Source: Lates calcarifer (Eukaryota > Chordata > Actinopteri > Centropomidae). Taken from it: a DNA stretch of 64,000 nt. Location of the stretch: assembly GCF_001640805.2 (NCBI RefSeq), contig NC_066849.1, forward strand, positions 21,577,336 through 21,641,335, written 5' to 3'. Numbering within the stretch: the stretch's first letter is position 1; the number at the start of each line of letters is the position of its first letter. This document shows, one piece after another, positions 28,201-41,225 of the stretch. Both the position numbers and the translations under genes were made by a program. The notes under the pieces were generated by a model. The model searched no databases. It was given only the letters and a program-made list of their open reading frames with translations, and had not been told where the DNA came from.

Positions 28201-31049
28201 AAACACGCCAGTGTCAGCTGGGAATACGACTGACCTCAGAAGCTGCACAAGGTAGTTCAGACGTTGCCAACATTCTATGACAGCAGACAGAATTACAAGA
28301 GCAGTATCATAATTTTTTCCATTTATTTTTTCTGTTGACTTCACAGCAGTAGGAAAAGGAAAAAAAAATAAGAAAGAAAAATAAGTGAGGAAAAAAAATA
28401 AGACTGCTTCAACCGCGCTTACACACATACACACTGCTAGGCAGGTATAGGTCGATGAGTAAACAAGATTGCGGTCTTTGCATGTCACATCAGAATGACA
28501 GCCACAAAGGACACGTCTCCTGCGTCGGCGCTCGTCAACGAGTGGCATTTAACTGAGATGCAGACAGATTGGGATGACCCCTAACTTCACATGCACACAC
28601 GCCACACCTCTTGTACACATACGCACTTACACGTCCACTGTACCACAATGCCTTATTTCACAAGACTTCCACTCTTCACTGCTTCAGTACCTTCCGCCTT
28701 TATACCAGTTCATCTCTCACCTCCCATAGTGCATTCTCCCTTTCCTTCCTTTTATTCCTTTTTTAAACTTTCTCTTCATCGTCTCATGACGATTGTGGTG
28801 TAACACTGATTTCCTGTGTGTGGCAGTGGAAAAGTAGCTGGGCCAACTTCCAGGCTCTCTTAGAGAAACCTCTACCACTGTTAGTTTATTTGCACTCTGA
28901 AATTTTATGCCTCAGAACAGATTTGATGCCAGAGTTCACTTCCATACACAAAGTCTCAATCTGGCTGTTACTGTAAGATGAAGATGCAGTGAATTTCCAC
29001 ATACGTACAAGTAAACACAACTAGAGTTCTCTGTTTCTACCCACTTATTGATTCTTGTTTTACTGGCAGGCATCAACATACCTTACATCATCTTAACATT
29101 ATTAAAACCTCTTTATTTAATAAATCCAGGTGGTGGTAATAGACCAGGTGGATTCAAAAGGTGACTATGAGTCTTTGGTTAGCTTCCCATTCTAATTTTT
29201 TCCTTCGCCACAGCAGATCAAGGTAATGATGCCCTGATTCTTCCTATTTTGTTTGGTGTTGTCATCAAATCCCCTGCAACTACATTTTGCACTGAAGCAC
29301 ACTTTATGGAAATGTCCATAAGCTGAGAAGTGCAGTGATGTCCTGCTCTATATCTTGGGTCCTTTGGGCCTCCTTTTCCCTATTTTCTTATGTGTGCTTT
29401 CTCTTATTTTTAAAACCTTTGAGACAGAATGCAAAAACAAAAAAGAAAAACATTTTTGCAAAGCTATCACAAGGAATGTTTTTTAATCTAACTTTGAACT
29501 ATAGACTATAGAAAAAACCTTCCCCATTTAACAGGTTTTGCAACTTTCGTACCATCTGCTCTCCAGCTGACCTGCTGAAAGCTTGACATTTATAAAGAAC
29601 TGAAATACTTGGAACATTTATTTTACTGGTGTTACACTGATGGTGTTTTCACTTTATTCAGCCACTTATAACATGAATATAATACTGCCTGTATCCATTT
29701 CGCTCCAATTAATCTAGCCAGGTCCCACACACACAAAACAATACTTCTCTGAATAACATTCTTACTATAGACCCAAATGAGAAAGGTGCCATGACTCAGA
29801 TAGAATAATTGCATGTCTTTACTGTCCCTTTTTATGTATTATTAAATGCCAGTGATGAGAAGACCTACAGCTCAACTTAGATTATGACATGTGGGACTCT
29901 TAGATAATGTTCCCTCATCATCAGCATTGCCTTTACTTCTCCAAGGAGTACATTGCCAATATGTATTTTGACTTAACCAACATAAATTAAATAAAGAAAA
30001 AACAGGTACCCTTATTCTCATAATTTGGACCTGTCACCTGTTCTATGAGTAATAAAAATTACCAACACATTTTTTGGACTCCTCTAAATCCATCTCCACA
30101 GACAGCAACATTTGAAGTACAAGAAACCAATCCTCCACAGTATAAATTAAACCCTATTCATACTGCTTCTCCGATTGCCAAAAGGCTGATTGCACCAAAG
30201 CAGAAAGATGAAACACTACCCTCCTACACTCACTGGATAAGAGATCTGGTGTTGTTTGTGCAGTTAAAGAAGATCAGATTTACTTTGAATGGCTCTACAG
30301 ACAGATTTTATACAAACTGACAGCCATTCATCACCCATGTCGAGAATCTTAGGTCAGATGACTTACTGGGTGTTGTTTTGTTTTTGAATGTTGCTGAGTG
30401 CTGCAAAAAGCTTTATACTACAATGGGATACATGTGATGGATCAAAACAGACACTTATGATAAATTTGTAATGGGCAACCTGATATATTCTTTTCTGTCT
30501 TTCACATTTTTTTAATGTTTCCTTTCTGAAGAAAATAATACATCATAGATGTAGTGGGTTGTAGCAGTATTGTCAAGAGTGTAGGCAGGCAGACAGTGGA
30601 TGGAGGAGAACCCAGTAATTCACATGATGATAAAACCCGTGTCTTTACACCCATTCATCTTTTAATGTACCAGCAGCAACTACTGTAATGGTGAGTTATC
30701 TTGAAACAATCAAATTGTGGTTACACTGTATACAGTGTCAATCTGTCAGACACAAATTAGCATTTAAATAAAGTTTTACAGGGAAATATTATATTTGATA
30801 GATGTGTTTTTTTAAAACCAGTACACAGCAGGAAACGTGTGGCCTAGATCATCAACCCATTCTCATGATACAGTCGCCAAATTTAATCTGTTGATTTGTC
30901 TACATGAGCACAAGTTTTTTGTTTATTTTGTGACACTCAGCTCAGCTTTCAAATGCAAATAAACTGTAAACATACTTTTTGGATTAATGAAGCTCTACAT
31001 ACATTAATGGCAGTGGAATTGGGATTAGGTAATTGGGGTGGATGGCAGG

Positions 31050-31175
31050 CAGACGAAGCACATGACTGTCACACCAGAGTTTGCATCCAGGGTCCCATGT
31101 GAGTTTAGGTTTAAGCAACAAAAGCATTTCAGTAAAGGTTACTGAAAAATGGTGGTTAAATAAGGCTGTCGCCAC
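31050..31175 (+). repeat. interspersed repeat copy A ('TTTGCATCC...TTTAAGCAACAAAA')
   Basis: Shares CACCAGAGTTTGCATCCAGG and AGGTTTAAGCAACAAAAGCA with copies at 37440-37640 (inverted) and 37785-37885. A similar 'GGTTTAGGCAACAAAA' repeat is frequent in percomorph genomes. The class is unknown to me. Confidence 0.6.
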
Positions 31176-32283
31176 TATAAGTTCATATACCACTGTTATG
31201 AAAATAAGGAAAATTAGTGTCCATGTGCATGAATCTATACAATAACTGTGACTCTGGGTTTAAAGGAGAGACATACCCAGCTGATTTCTTTTTAGGAACA
31301 ATGCGCTGTATGTGTCATGTGTCTGTGTGTGGTTTCTCTTTGTAGCTTAAATGGATCTTTGTCCTGGTTAGTTCCACTGAGATCAAGGTTTGCTTTTTCA
31401 AGGAAGACCTGGCAGCCACAGTAGCAAAATCTGTAGTCAGACAGAACAACAGTAAAAACATTTCAGGGAGAGAGGGAGAACAGGGAGACTAACAAATGCA
31501 GCTGCAGGATTTCTTTTATCCTTTAAAGCCACCCAAAAAAAAAACAAAAAAACAAAAAAAAAAACACCTATTGCCAAACTTTTAAGACGAGTAATATAAG
31601 ACTTTCCTCTGAGCTGATTAAGTGTGCAGATCCCTTTTGAAGAAAATAAAGTAATATGGATGATGTAGTGGTACAAAAACAGTAAAAAGTGGTAACAATA
31701 ACATGATAATGAAGAGAGCTTTATGAAAAGTGATTTCATCATCTCCCTTTGAGTGCGCAAGAGAACAAGGTTTTTGCCACATATTTTATACATCTGTATG
31801 AATATGACAGAGAGAGGGAGCAAGGCACATAACTAACATGAAATGAAAAGAGAAAGAGGCTGAGGGCGGAGCTGCAGAGCACCCAGTATGATCCTCATTT
31901 GAAATGACGTGACCATCACCACTGTCTGATAGGATTGATTTTCTCTATCTCATTTTATTTCTCCATCTGCTCTGGCACTACCCTCTCAGATATGTACGTG
32001 CCAGTGCTGCGAGTCCATCTCCAACCTCAACAAGTCCTAAATCGGCTTATGCTTTGGCCAGTCTCTCTGCACCGCAGCTCACAATCCCTTGTTTTTCTGT
32101 CAGTGTCAGACATGAGGTCGCACTCTTGCTCATTTCCATTCTTTGTCTCACATATTCACCAAACACAATTTACTGGCAGGAGTGAAAACAATGTTGCCAA
32201 AGCACCTGTAAGGAATATACTGTATGTGCTGACAACTGTTCAAACAATTTTTATAAAAGGGATTATGCTTTATCAAGTCACGC

Positions 32284-32520
32284 TTAAAGGGCTGGTTAAT
32301 CCCAAATCACAAAAAATCACATAACCTTTGGTTTCATTTTAAGGTCTCTGATAAGTGTCCCTCCACACCAATATAACAGAGGAAAATCTGGTTTGTTTTT
32401 GTCTGTGAAAAATGACATTTAAAAAGTTCAATCAATGTTTCTTTCCTGACACAGTGTCTGTGTTACCCTGGATATTCCACAGACTTTACTGCGATTGTTT
32501 CTATAAAAAAGTGAGGTGCT
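32284..32520 (+). repeat. diverged percomorph repeat ('TTAAAGGG...GTT..CCCAAATCAC' type)
   Basis: Starts TTAAAGGGCTGGTTAATCCC then AAATCACAAAAAATCAC; further in come CACCAATATAACAGAGGAAA and CAATGTTTCTTTCCTGACAC, then TGGATATTCCACAGAC. The order matches a common spiny-rayed fish repeat that begins 'TTAAAGGGTCAGTTCACCC'. The copy is old and diverged; its class is not assigned. Confidence 0.6.
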
Positions 32521-35394
32521 ACTGTGTTATATACAGTAGTTGCAAAACTGCTCACACATTTTTTTCCCTGTAATTTCAGTGATTTGACCTTTTAAATAAA
32601 ATAACATGATATTACATTGTTGGCAAAATGTTACTCCTTCATACAGCCATTTTTTCTCTCTCTTTTTCTTTGTCAAGATTATAGTCCTTACTTCATTGTT
32701 TTATTTATTTTTTTGATAATGTCAGTGGGGCTCATAGTGTAGATTAAGACAGGGTGATTAGTCATTAGCACCACCCAGATCGGCTGATCATCAGCTGCTC
32801 TCCCAAAGCTTTTAGTTGTTTTTAACACTTTATTTACAGTATGGTCATTGTTCTGTTTCTGTGAGGACAGAAAGAAAGCTGGCCAAATGGGTGTCTTTCT
32901 TTTTTTGGCTAAGTTGCTAACCTTAATTGGTCCTTATTTGATTTCACCATAATAAAACTATACTCAAAACTTAGTTCCATGACATGATCATTTTCATGGA
33001 GAGTGTCAGGCTTCTCCTCCAAGTGAGTGTGACACTGGAATGATATGGAAGGGTGCAAGCTTAGACGTAGGGTGGTGGGCTTGGAACTGCATATCAACCC
33101 AAATGTTTGCTCTCGCTGTGAGGGGATTTGCCTGAAACGCCCGAGGAGATTCAACAGATTTGATAGAAGAGGGAGTTTAAGCACACAGAGTTTGGTGTGA
33201 AAATCAGGCTGCTTACCCCCCAGAAGGCAGATGGAAACCAAAAATTAAAACAGTTTCCATTGCAGAAGTGATGTGCAGAGTGGTTGTGTGACAGAGACCC
33301 ATGGAGGTTAAGGGAGGGAGAGAGAGAGACACTGAGAGAAATGAAGATGTTTTGTAGAAGGAGGTTTTCAACATCTTATTTTCCTGCTCTTTGACTGCAG
33401 CAATTTTCATAAAGATGCATATCAAATTACCCGTGAAACATGTTCACTCTGTAATATTTCACTTTCTATAATGCTAATATGTAAAGTGAACACTTTATCA
33501 CGCAGATAAACTGTGTGCTTAGTAAAATTGTGAGATAATTTACATGTCAAATACACTGGTTAGCGTCCTAATGATCATGCATGGGCTGTTTTCTGTAGCT
33601 AGTTATAAGAGGTGCTTCATTCTCACTGCAAATGACTTCATCCAGATTATTACTAATTATGCTAATTCAGATTTTCTACTTGAAAACAGTCACCAGAACA
33701 GATTCAGTGTGTTGCAATCCACCCTGGGGCCATAACTGTATGGAATCTGCTCCATTGTCATAAAGACAGATGAGGACGATGGTGGCCACAGAGCACATCA
33801 TGTTGTTCCTCTGATTAAGATGTTTGCTCACAGCAGCACGCTTCTAACAAACTACTGGAAGCACAGCTATAACAATCGATGATTACTCACGCTAAGTGAA
33901 TTAATGGGCTTGCTTGCTAAAAACAGGATTTGGACTTGTTAGATGCTGTTGATAATATCCAGTGTTCCGTAGGCAGGCTAATCCTCAATAATGTGTTCAC
34001 TGCGGAGAAGACAACACATCTGAAGGGTTTTAAAGGAGGAGATTATGTCTCCCCATGTGTCTCTCTCCCTCATCTTCTCTCTCTCCACTCCTCTTCCCTT
34101 GACCGTTTGTAGGAACAATAAGTCATGTTGTGATTAATAATTTATTTCTGTATGATATTAAACCATGGGATGACTTATACGTGATGCTTAAGCTCTGAGG
34201 GAATGTTTTGACCTACAGAATAGCAGCATGCTATTGCAAATAAGCATACAGCATTTTACTTTTGTCCTGAAATTAATTATTCTGATTTCAGCCTGGGGGT
34301 GACACAGTCAAGAACAGCGTTTTTGAGTGGGTATGATATTGATATGAGCAGATGGACAAAATAAAACCTCATATAAATAAATAAACTGCAGCCTCCAAAA
34401 TTACAAGTTAGAAGTTGAATCAACTCTCTAAAACAGCTGCAATAAAAACTGTTTATTAAAATTCTAACCTTTATGAAGGTGGAATTTATTTCAGGCTTGT
34501 TGCATTTGCCTGCGTGAGGTGTACTTAATAAACTGGCAATCGAGTCTGTGGTCTTGAAGATTTTAGGCAAGTCTGGTAATGACATAAAGGATTGATATGA
34601 TCAAAAAGTGCACCTCTCTTGCTCCCTTCCTTAACCCTGGCCTTCAAGGAGGAGCCACTAAAGTAAGCACCACAAACTGGAGTTTGCTGGCATTTCAAAG
34701 ATCACTGGTGTAAAGAAAAACAACACTGATTTGATACATACAGGTCAGTCATGGAGAGCACTACTCAGCCTGAGAAAACATTTCTATAATGTCTTCTGTC
34801 ATTTTGGAGGAGCTTTGGGAGATTTTAAAATCTGTTTTCTCAGCAGTGTCAGAGCACATAACAGAATTTTAAGCTTGGTAATTGGATTCAGTTACTTATT
34901 ACCTATAGCACCTTGGGATTCATAATTAACTAGCACCTTTGGCTGTTTATCATAGAATTAGATCATGATTGTAAATCTGTTGTACTGATGATTCACCTTC
35001 ATGTGCATCCAAGCTCCTTCAATCGCTACCATACTGCTCTGAAAAGCGTCCAACAGAGTGAAATTATGGCTCCGGTAACTATGTTCTAGTACTCACATGT
35101 GACTAGTGAATATAGAGCTGTGGAGATCTGGCATTGTATGGTCAGTGTTAAGTACTGTAGAATAAATTGGCAGTGAGGAAACCCCCAGTTCAGCTGTTGT
35201 CTTTCTGCTAAGGTAACTAGCTATCTTGGGACAAATGTGAATGTCACAACTTTATGGTAGTGCAATACTGAATCACTGGGGCATTATTTTAAGATATTGT
35301 TCACCCACTTTTTATTCACCACTACATCACAGTTACTGGCTGCTTCCTGAAGGTGAATTTAATTTGTATTCTTTTTAGCTGTTTGTGAAGTGGT

Positions 35395-35541
35395 GAGAAG
35401 AGGAGTGTACAGAGAGAGAGAAACAAAGAGGTAGATGACTGAAGAGATGGAGAAAGACTGAAAGAGGGAGAGTGAGAGTGTGTGTGTGTGGGGGGGGGGG
35501 GCAAACACAGAGGGAGAGAGGGACAGAGACAAATAGAGAGA
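35395..35541. repeat. purine-rich tract with (GT)n and G12 run
   Basis: GAGAGA-rich DNA interrupted by TGTGTGTGTG (35479-35489) and 12 consecutive G (35490-35501). Confidence 0.85.
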
Positions 35542-36176
35542 TGTGATTAAACGCCTGAGAACCAGGAGGGTATATCCATTTCACTTGTCACCAGAGAGTC
35601 ACACAGTTCTGACCAATGAGAACCCAACACATGCTAATTGCCAGTTAGGGAGCCTGTCAGTCATCTGGAAATGCCGCCTGAACCTCATTTGCATAATTTC
35701 CCATATATCCTGCCAGCCAGCACTGGATAACACTCAACAGCCAAAGTGGAGGGTGAGTTTTTCTTGTCACATTTGACTTTGTTGGACAGCGATTACTCTC
35801 CCATCCCAATTTCCCATTTGAAATATTCTCATCTTCTCGTGTCTACGTGCCTTGTTTGCATTTGCGTCTGCATGAGTGAATATGCATGTGTGTGTGCGTG
35901 TGTCAAAGTGTATACACCCCAGTGACTAGTGGCTGGTAATTGAGAGGAGGGGGCTAATAACAATGGTGTCAGACAGGCCTGAGTGGAGTCCATTATTAGT
36001 GGCTTGTTACACTGGCTAAATGCTGGCTAAAAAACACATGCACACACTTACACACGTCCCATTCTGGGTTGTGTTTGTGGCACAACGTAGGGAGGGAAAG
36101 ATGAAAGGACGACAGTGGAGGGAGCAGAGGAGGAAGTGAATAAACTGAGTAGCAAATTGACTCTGGGCATATTTTA

Positions 36177-36189
<13 letters not shown>

Positions 36190-36207
<18 letters not shown>

Positions 36208-36213
36208 TGTGTG
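36190..36213. repeat. (GT)n microsatellite
   Basis: About 12 GT units, preceded by an imperfect GTGTGTGGGT start. Confidence 0.92.
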
Positions 36214-37439
36214 GTTTAACAGGCATTACTGTGTGTGACTGGATGAACTTGCATATGTTTTGGAATTACGAATCTGCTGTCGTCAGAGTGTGTGACAGAT
36301 ACTCTCAGATGCAAATGTGCCCTATGCTATTTTTTTATTTGACAACTGCAACAAAAGCATCTGTCCCCATAGCTCCCTGTCTGCCTATCAAATAATGTCA
36401 CCTCATTCTTCCCTTGTGACCTCCCAACTGCGAAATCACTGTCACCCCCACCCATAACAAATGTTTATTTAGATGTCCAACAATGGGTTACTGTGATGAG
36501 TGCAACCACCCAACATAAAGTAGAATGAACCAATCTAAATCTAAATGGACTTGGAGGGGGATGAGGCAGAGCCATAAGTGCATTCACAGCTAACTGGTCA
36601 GCTTTTTTTTCTCTCCCTCTGCAGACCTTCAGTCTAATTAGCATTTAAAACCTCTACAAACACACACATACAGAGACACACACATACAGAGAGAGAGAGA
36701 AGAGCAAGAGTCAAATATCTGTAATTTTGTATTGTTATCATGTGTTTTTATACCAAACATTTGCCACAACTGTCTGTTTTTTATTGCTTTCTTTTTTTAC
36801 TGTTTGAATCTAATGGCCCTTTGCTTGGCTACTGTCCTGACAACAGTGCCCCAGCTGTTCTTTTTTTCTGGTGTTGTCAGCAGGACTGGTGTCTGGAGAG
36901 AGCAGAGTTGGAATTTCTAAATAGGAAAGTGATGATGCCTATTTATCCTGGTGCAACATGGGTGCATAAAATGTGGGGAGGCAGATTCAGAACTCTGGTA
37001 TAGGAAACTAGAAGCAGCAGCTGCAGGGATGCGGACACACACTGACAAAAAAGTGCATATAGCCTACTGGTTTGTTTTCAGTTATATGTTTGCAGTGAAA
37101 TGTAATTGCTTGCCTAGATTAGATTCCCTGGCAATGTTTTTCTGGTGTAAGGAGTGCTACTTCTATGTGCTGCACGTACAGTTTTCTCCTCAATTTTTTA
37201 TTTAACCTTGATTTAACCAGTACAATCCGAATGAGGTTATAGCAAACTCACTTTCAAGGACGACCAGGCCATCAAACACACTAAACTGGTGACTAATATG
37301 TCTATACTGAAGTTGTCTGTACAATATTCAGAGACAACAAATTAGTTTTCTGCCAAAATATCTGATCCTGCAGTGCAATATCCAATTATAGTGACTACTG
37401 CATTATTGCATTTTAATGGTTATGTTTAGGCACTCACAG

Positions 37440-37640
37440 CACTTGGATAAGGAAAAATCCCTCAGTGATTTCAGACACAATCAATTTATTTACATTCAGC
37501 CAACGCCACAATCTTGCTCTATCCTTAACCAGAGTGGTTTTGTTGCTTAAACCCGACCACAGACAGAACTGTGGATGCAAACCCTGGTCTCTGGTGTGAC
37601 ACTGTTTGCTTTGTACACCCCATGCACCCGAACTGTCTCC
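37440..37640 (-). repeat. interspersed repeat copy B (inverted)
   Basis: On the - strand: CACCAGAGACCAGGGTTTGC and GGGTTTAAGCAACAAAACCA, matching copies A and C. It ends near CCCATGCACCCGAACTGTCTCC on the + strand. Confidence 0.6.
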
Positions 37641-37784
37641 TGCAACTCTGCAGCTGTAAATGAATGTTGTGCTTCATTCATTCCTCTTTTCTTAATTCAT
37701 TGCCCCAGAGCATTATCCAGCCAGCAATTACGCTAACACCTCAATGGGATTGGGAAAACAGTTTGGCAGTGTATGAATGTAATT

Positions 37785-37885
37785 TCCAGGAGACCGGGTT
37801 GCATCCTGAGTCCTGCATGTAGTTAGGTTTAAGGCAACAAAAGCACTATGGATGTGGTTGGAAGAAGATTAAATGTTAACAAAGT
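37785..37885 (+). repeat. interspersed repeat copy C
   Basis: AGGAGACCGGGTTGCATCCT followed by TTAGGTTTAAGGCAACAAAA. Same family as 31050-31175, and lies 145 bp from copy B in opposite orientation. Confidence 0.55.
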
Positions 37886-38975
37886 ATATATACACACATC
37901 TCATCCTTTGAGTTCTTCTGACTTTTTTGCTATTTAACTGAGACGATGAGTTTTCCTTATCCTTAACCAAGTGTTCTGTGAGCTTAAGCAAAGCCCCAAT
38001 AATACAGTGGTTGCTATGAGCAGATATTGTACAAGGAGCATTTTCAGTGATACATTCAGTATCACTTGGCAAATACATTATATCATTATGTTAACAGAAA
38101 ATACTTCATTGTGTGAATAGACATTGTAATCCAGACAGCATCGTGTTTCTTTCAAAACATATTTGCTGTTGCAGATCAGTTATATAAAGTGTAATCTCTG
38201 GGATTTTGAACCTATTTACATACTATATCCACTTCTTTTCTTCAGATAATAGTAGTTGCAACAGTATAATATTTAATATGATATCTGTTGGTTTCTGTGT
38301 TTTCCTCCATTTGTGCTATTGTAACTCTCTATGTGTGCTTTGTCTGCTGTGACCACTATCCTCACCTCCACTCTCAACACCCAGCTCGCCACTGTTTACA
38401 TATAAAGAACACCCACTGAAAAGTTATACACCTCAAGTCATTAGTTATACAGGAGATGAGGCATAAACACTTTTGGAGCTTTTTCACTGATACAGATGCC
38501 AGTGCTGACACAAGTGCAGGTCCAAGGAATTGGATTTTTACCAGATTGTGGCAATATGACAGTTTTTGTATGACAGTATGTCTCCTGATATCACTGTTGT
38601 CACGATGAGCAAGTTTACAGAGCTGGAACACTGTTGATATTTCTGTCTGTGAAGCAGTTTACTGGCAGAAGAAATTAATACTTGCTATAGCTATATATTG
38701 GTTTAATCTGAAAAGAGTGATACACCTGATCACAGAGAGACATAGCCTGATCATGCATGTATGATTATATTAGTATTTGCATTGTAAAAACCTGCACATT
38801 CCACCATCAAACATATCCACTGGCCAAGACAATAGCAGCCTCTAAAGGTTTATCACTCAGCATTGTTGCAGGTTATTGATTTGTCTTTGCCTGCCAAGTC
38901 TGTCTAACTACCTGCCTCTCTGTTTATGCCAGTTTGATTGGGTGTGTGTTGATCTTTCATGCTGACCTGTATCCA

Positions 38976-38997
38976 TCATGATCATGATCATGATCAC
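38976..38997. repeat. short (ATGATC)n tandem, self-complementary
   Basis: Almost four units of ATCATG/TGATCA. Because the unit is self-complementary, the whole run is palindromic. Confidence 0.8.
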
Positions 38998-39357
38998 CAA
39001 ACATAATAAATAATCATACACCAAGTGTTACATGGAAGTAGCTCAAGAGACAGAGAGAGAAAGACTCAATTGTTCATCATCGAGTATAAGTATATAAATA
39101 TGTAAAATATGTAGATAAAAATATGACTGCACTGACGGCTTCTGTTGGAACTGCAGCCATTACAAGGCAACAACTGCTGTAATATACGAGTGACAGCACA
39201 CTGGTAATAAATGTCTCGGGGGATATCACATCTCAAAGTAAGACAGTCAGGATCTTGTCTCATAGATCACAGTTGGAGGCAATCTCACACTCAGTACTGA
39301 AATAATAGCTTTCTTGAAAACGACTCATTTTTCTTTTCTTCCCCAGTAACTCAGCTA

Positions 39358-39377
39358 TTTTTTTTTTTTTTTTTTTT
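39358..39377. repeat. poly-T tract (20 nt)
   Basis: Uninterrupted T run, about 80 bp before a (GT)n array. No retroposon body recognised. Confidence 0.85.
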
Positions 39378-39454
39378 GTATTTGTCTGTGAGACTGAGAC
39401 TTGTTCCCCTGTTAGAGTTTAGGAGTGTATACTATGTGTGTTAGTACTTTGTTT

Positions 39455-39458
<4 letters not shown>

Positions 39459-39492
<34 letters not shown>
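39459..39492. repeat. (GT)n microsatellite
   Basis: About 17 GT units after an imperfect GTTTGTGTGA lead. Confidence 0.95.
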
Positions 39493-39495
<3 letters not shown>

Positions 39496-39929
39496 ATCAT
39501 GCCTGTAGGGGTGCTGTGTTGAACATGACCTGCCACTGAAGTGGAAAATGAGTCACCTTGTACAAACATGCAGTCCGGTGCACAGAGTCAGGGATGTCCC
39601 TTTAACTTGCATGATTTGCTCTTTTATGCATTGCTCCCTCCCTCTTTTTCAGACACTCACAAACACAGTTTCACACAAACACAGAGTTTTCCCCTCTTCT
39701 TTTTTCCCTTATCCCTCCCTTTTTTCCCTATTTGTTTTTATTCCTCGCAGCATTTTCAGAAAGTTATTCACGTCCAGTCTGGAAGACTGCATGTGTTTAA
39801 GCGTTCTACTATTAGTATTTGACTAATGACTAGAACTGTGTATTATGTTAAAAGTATGAAAATGCATTGGATTTTAATGCTGGTTTAAAGTAATTTTTAC
39901 ATATCTTAACATATATAATTTTATACCGT

Positions 39930-41225
39930 TCAGGCCTTTCCATGGCCAAATCTGGGTACCTTGGTTACTGCTCTGTGCTTCAACGGAGGTGTGGTCCACT
40001 GGGTCTTCCTCTTTTGTTCTTCTGGAGGGAGCCTTGGCGCATGAACCATAGATGCCTTGAAATGCAGAAGATCCTTCTTTCCCAGCCTAGACATTATGAG
40101 GAGACGCCAGACATTCACACTGGTCACGTCCAAAAAGTGAAACAATACTCGGGTGTTCCATCGTTTGTTCTTGTGTCTGTGGGGATACAGTACATTGCAA
40201 CACATTGATCCATGAGATCTACTCCTCCCATGTGTTGATTGTACAGCTTTACAGAAAATGACCTTTGGATACTGAGCATGTTTTTTTCTTACTTGCAGCA
40301 TCCATGCCCGAGCAAAATCTGGTGGGGACGGTCCAGTGCAGGAAGGAGCCATGTGGATCGCTGAACTGTCTGAACATGTGACAGCGATGTTTCCAGCACT
40401 GCTGACAGCAGAACAAGCCCCTCTTCCCTCATCTTTGAGTTGCTTCTCGCTCTTCAGCTTCAGCTGTGCTCCCTGGAGCTTGTTAACTCTGCATGTGCCA
40501 GTATTATAAATGCCTCATTGTTGCAGTGCCTGAATGAATGGAATGGTACAAAAGAAATTGTCAAAAAACACCTTGTGACTCCTCGGCTTTATGTCATAAC
40601 AGAGGGACATGACTACATTTACAGCCATTCCCTATCGATTGACCTGACCCCGCCCAGCTGAATCCTGGTACACTGCTCTCACCCATTCTTTCACTCCCCA
40701 GGGTTTCTCAGAATGTACTGCCTGAGAGACAGGTGGCCTTTGAAGGGAATAATCTGTTAATCAATTGATTTCTTCAGGGTCCACTGCTGAATGGAAGGTT
40801 TTATCCAACACTGGACTGATTTTGAAGAGCTTATCAGCATTTCCTGGCTCCTGACAGTAATTATCCACAAAGTCAGTATACCTCAGAATCTGCTCAAATC
40901 TGTTGATTGGCATGTCATTTACCTTCAAATCAAGATTTTCTTTTCCTTTTCCAAGAGCATACAAGTTTGTGTTGTGTCCTGTTTAATCAGATTTGTGGGG
41001 AATAGATGCATAAGGAATCCACTGGTCCTGTTCCCTCAACATTCACTTTCCACTCTCCTAAAAAAGAAAGAAAAAAAAAAAGACTTTTCCTTCAAACCGG
41101 TCGTCTTTGGTTTTCCAGACACTCCTGGTTTTGTACTGCCCTTGACTGCAAGTAGCAAGTAGCACATGCCCAGCTCCTTCAGTATTCTCAGCTCCACTGT
41201 CACTATCACTGGCATTCACTCATTT
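39930..41225 (-). pseudogene. piggyBac-type transposase fossil (PGBD-like), frameshifted and stop-ridden
   Basis: Read 41225 to 39930 on the - strand, pieces of one DDE_Tnp_1_7 (piggyBac) transposase appear in the right order: an acidic N-terminal stretch (SDSDSGAENTEGAG, ~41.2 kb); NLDLKVNDMPINRFEQILRY and DKLFKISPVLDKTF (40964-40761); SID-stop-QIIPFKGHLSLRQYI (~40.75 kb), carrying the first catalytic Asp; KPWGVKEWVRA in a shifted frame; KVFFDNFFCTIPFIQAL (second Asp codon at 40560-40562); LKSEKQLKDEGRG; VKLYNQHMGGVDLMDQ (40252-40205), holding the GGVD third Asp; and WNTRVLFHFLDVTSVNVW. Disruptions include TAA (+ strand 40757-40759), TGA (40515-40517) and at least three frame changes. About 430 codons remain of the ~550-600 usual, and no clear C-terminal Cys-rich finger is seen. 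Known: piggyBac transposases cut and paste at TTAA sites. This copy is dead. Terminal repeats were not located. Confidence 0.85.

Larger units (their letters stand above)
19649..31049. other. gene-poor DNA, no recognisable exon
   Basis: AT-rich sequence with CA microsatellites (23.7-23.8 kb), a pyrimidine-rich stretch (26.16-26.48 kb) and A/T runs. I see no conserved domain in any open frame. The 145-codon - strand frame at 28111-28548 has an Arg-rich start and a Phe-rich core with no family resemblance. Confidence 0.6.
32521..39929. other. gene-poor DNA with scattered repeats
   Basis: Contains repeat copies B and C, GT arrays, the G12 run and the ATGATC tandem. No exon or RNA gene recognised. 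Confidence 0.6.

Noticed and set aside
28111..28548. 145-codon - strand frame with Arg-rich N-terminus
   Set aside because: The Phe/Leu core derives from an A-rich tract; no domain or splice support.
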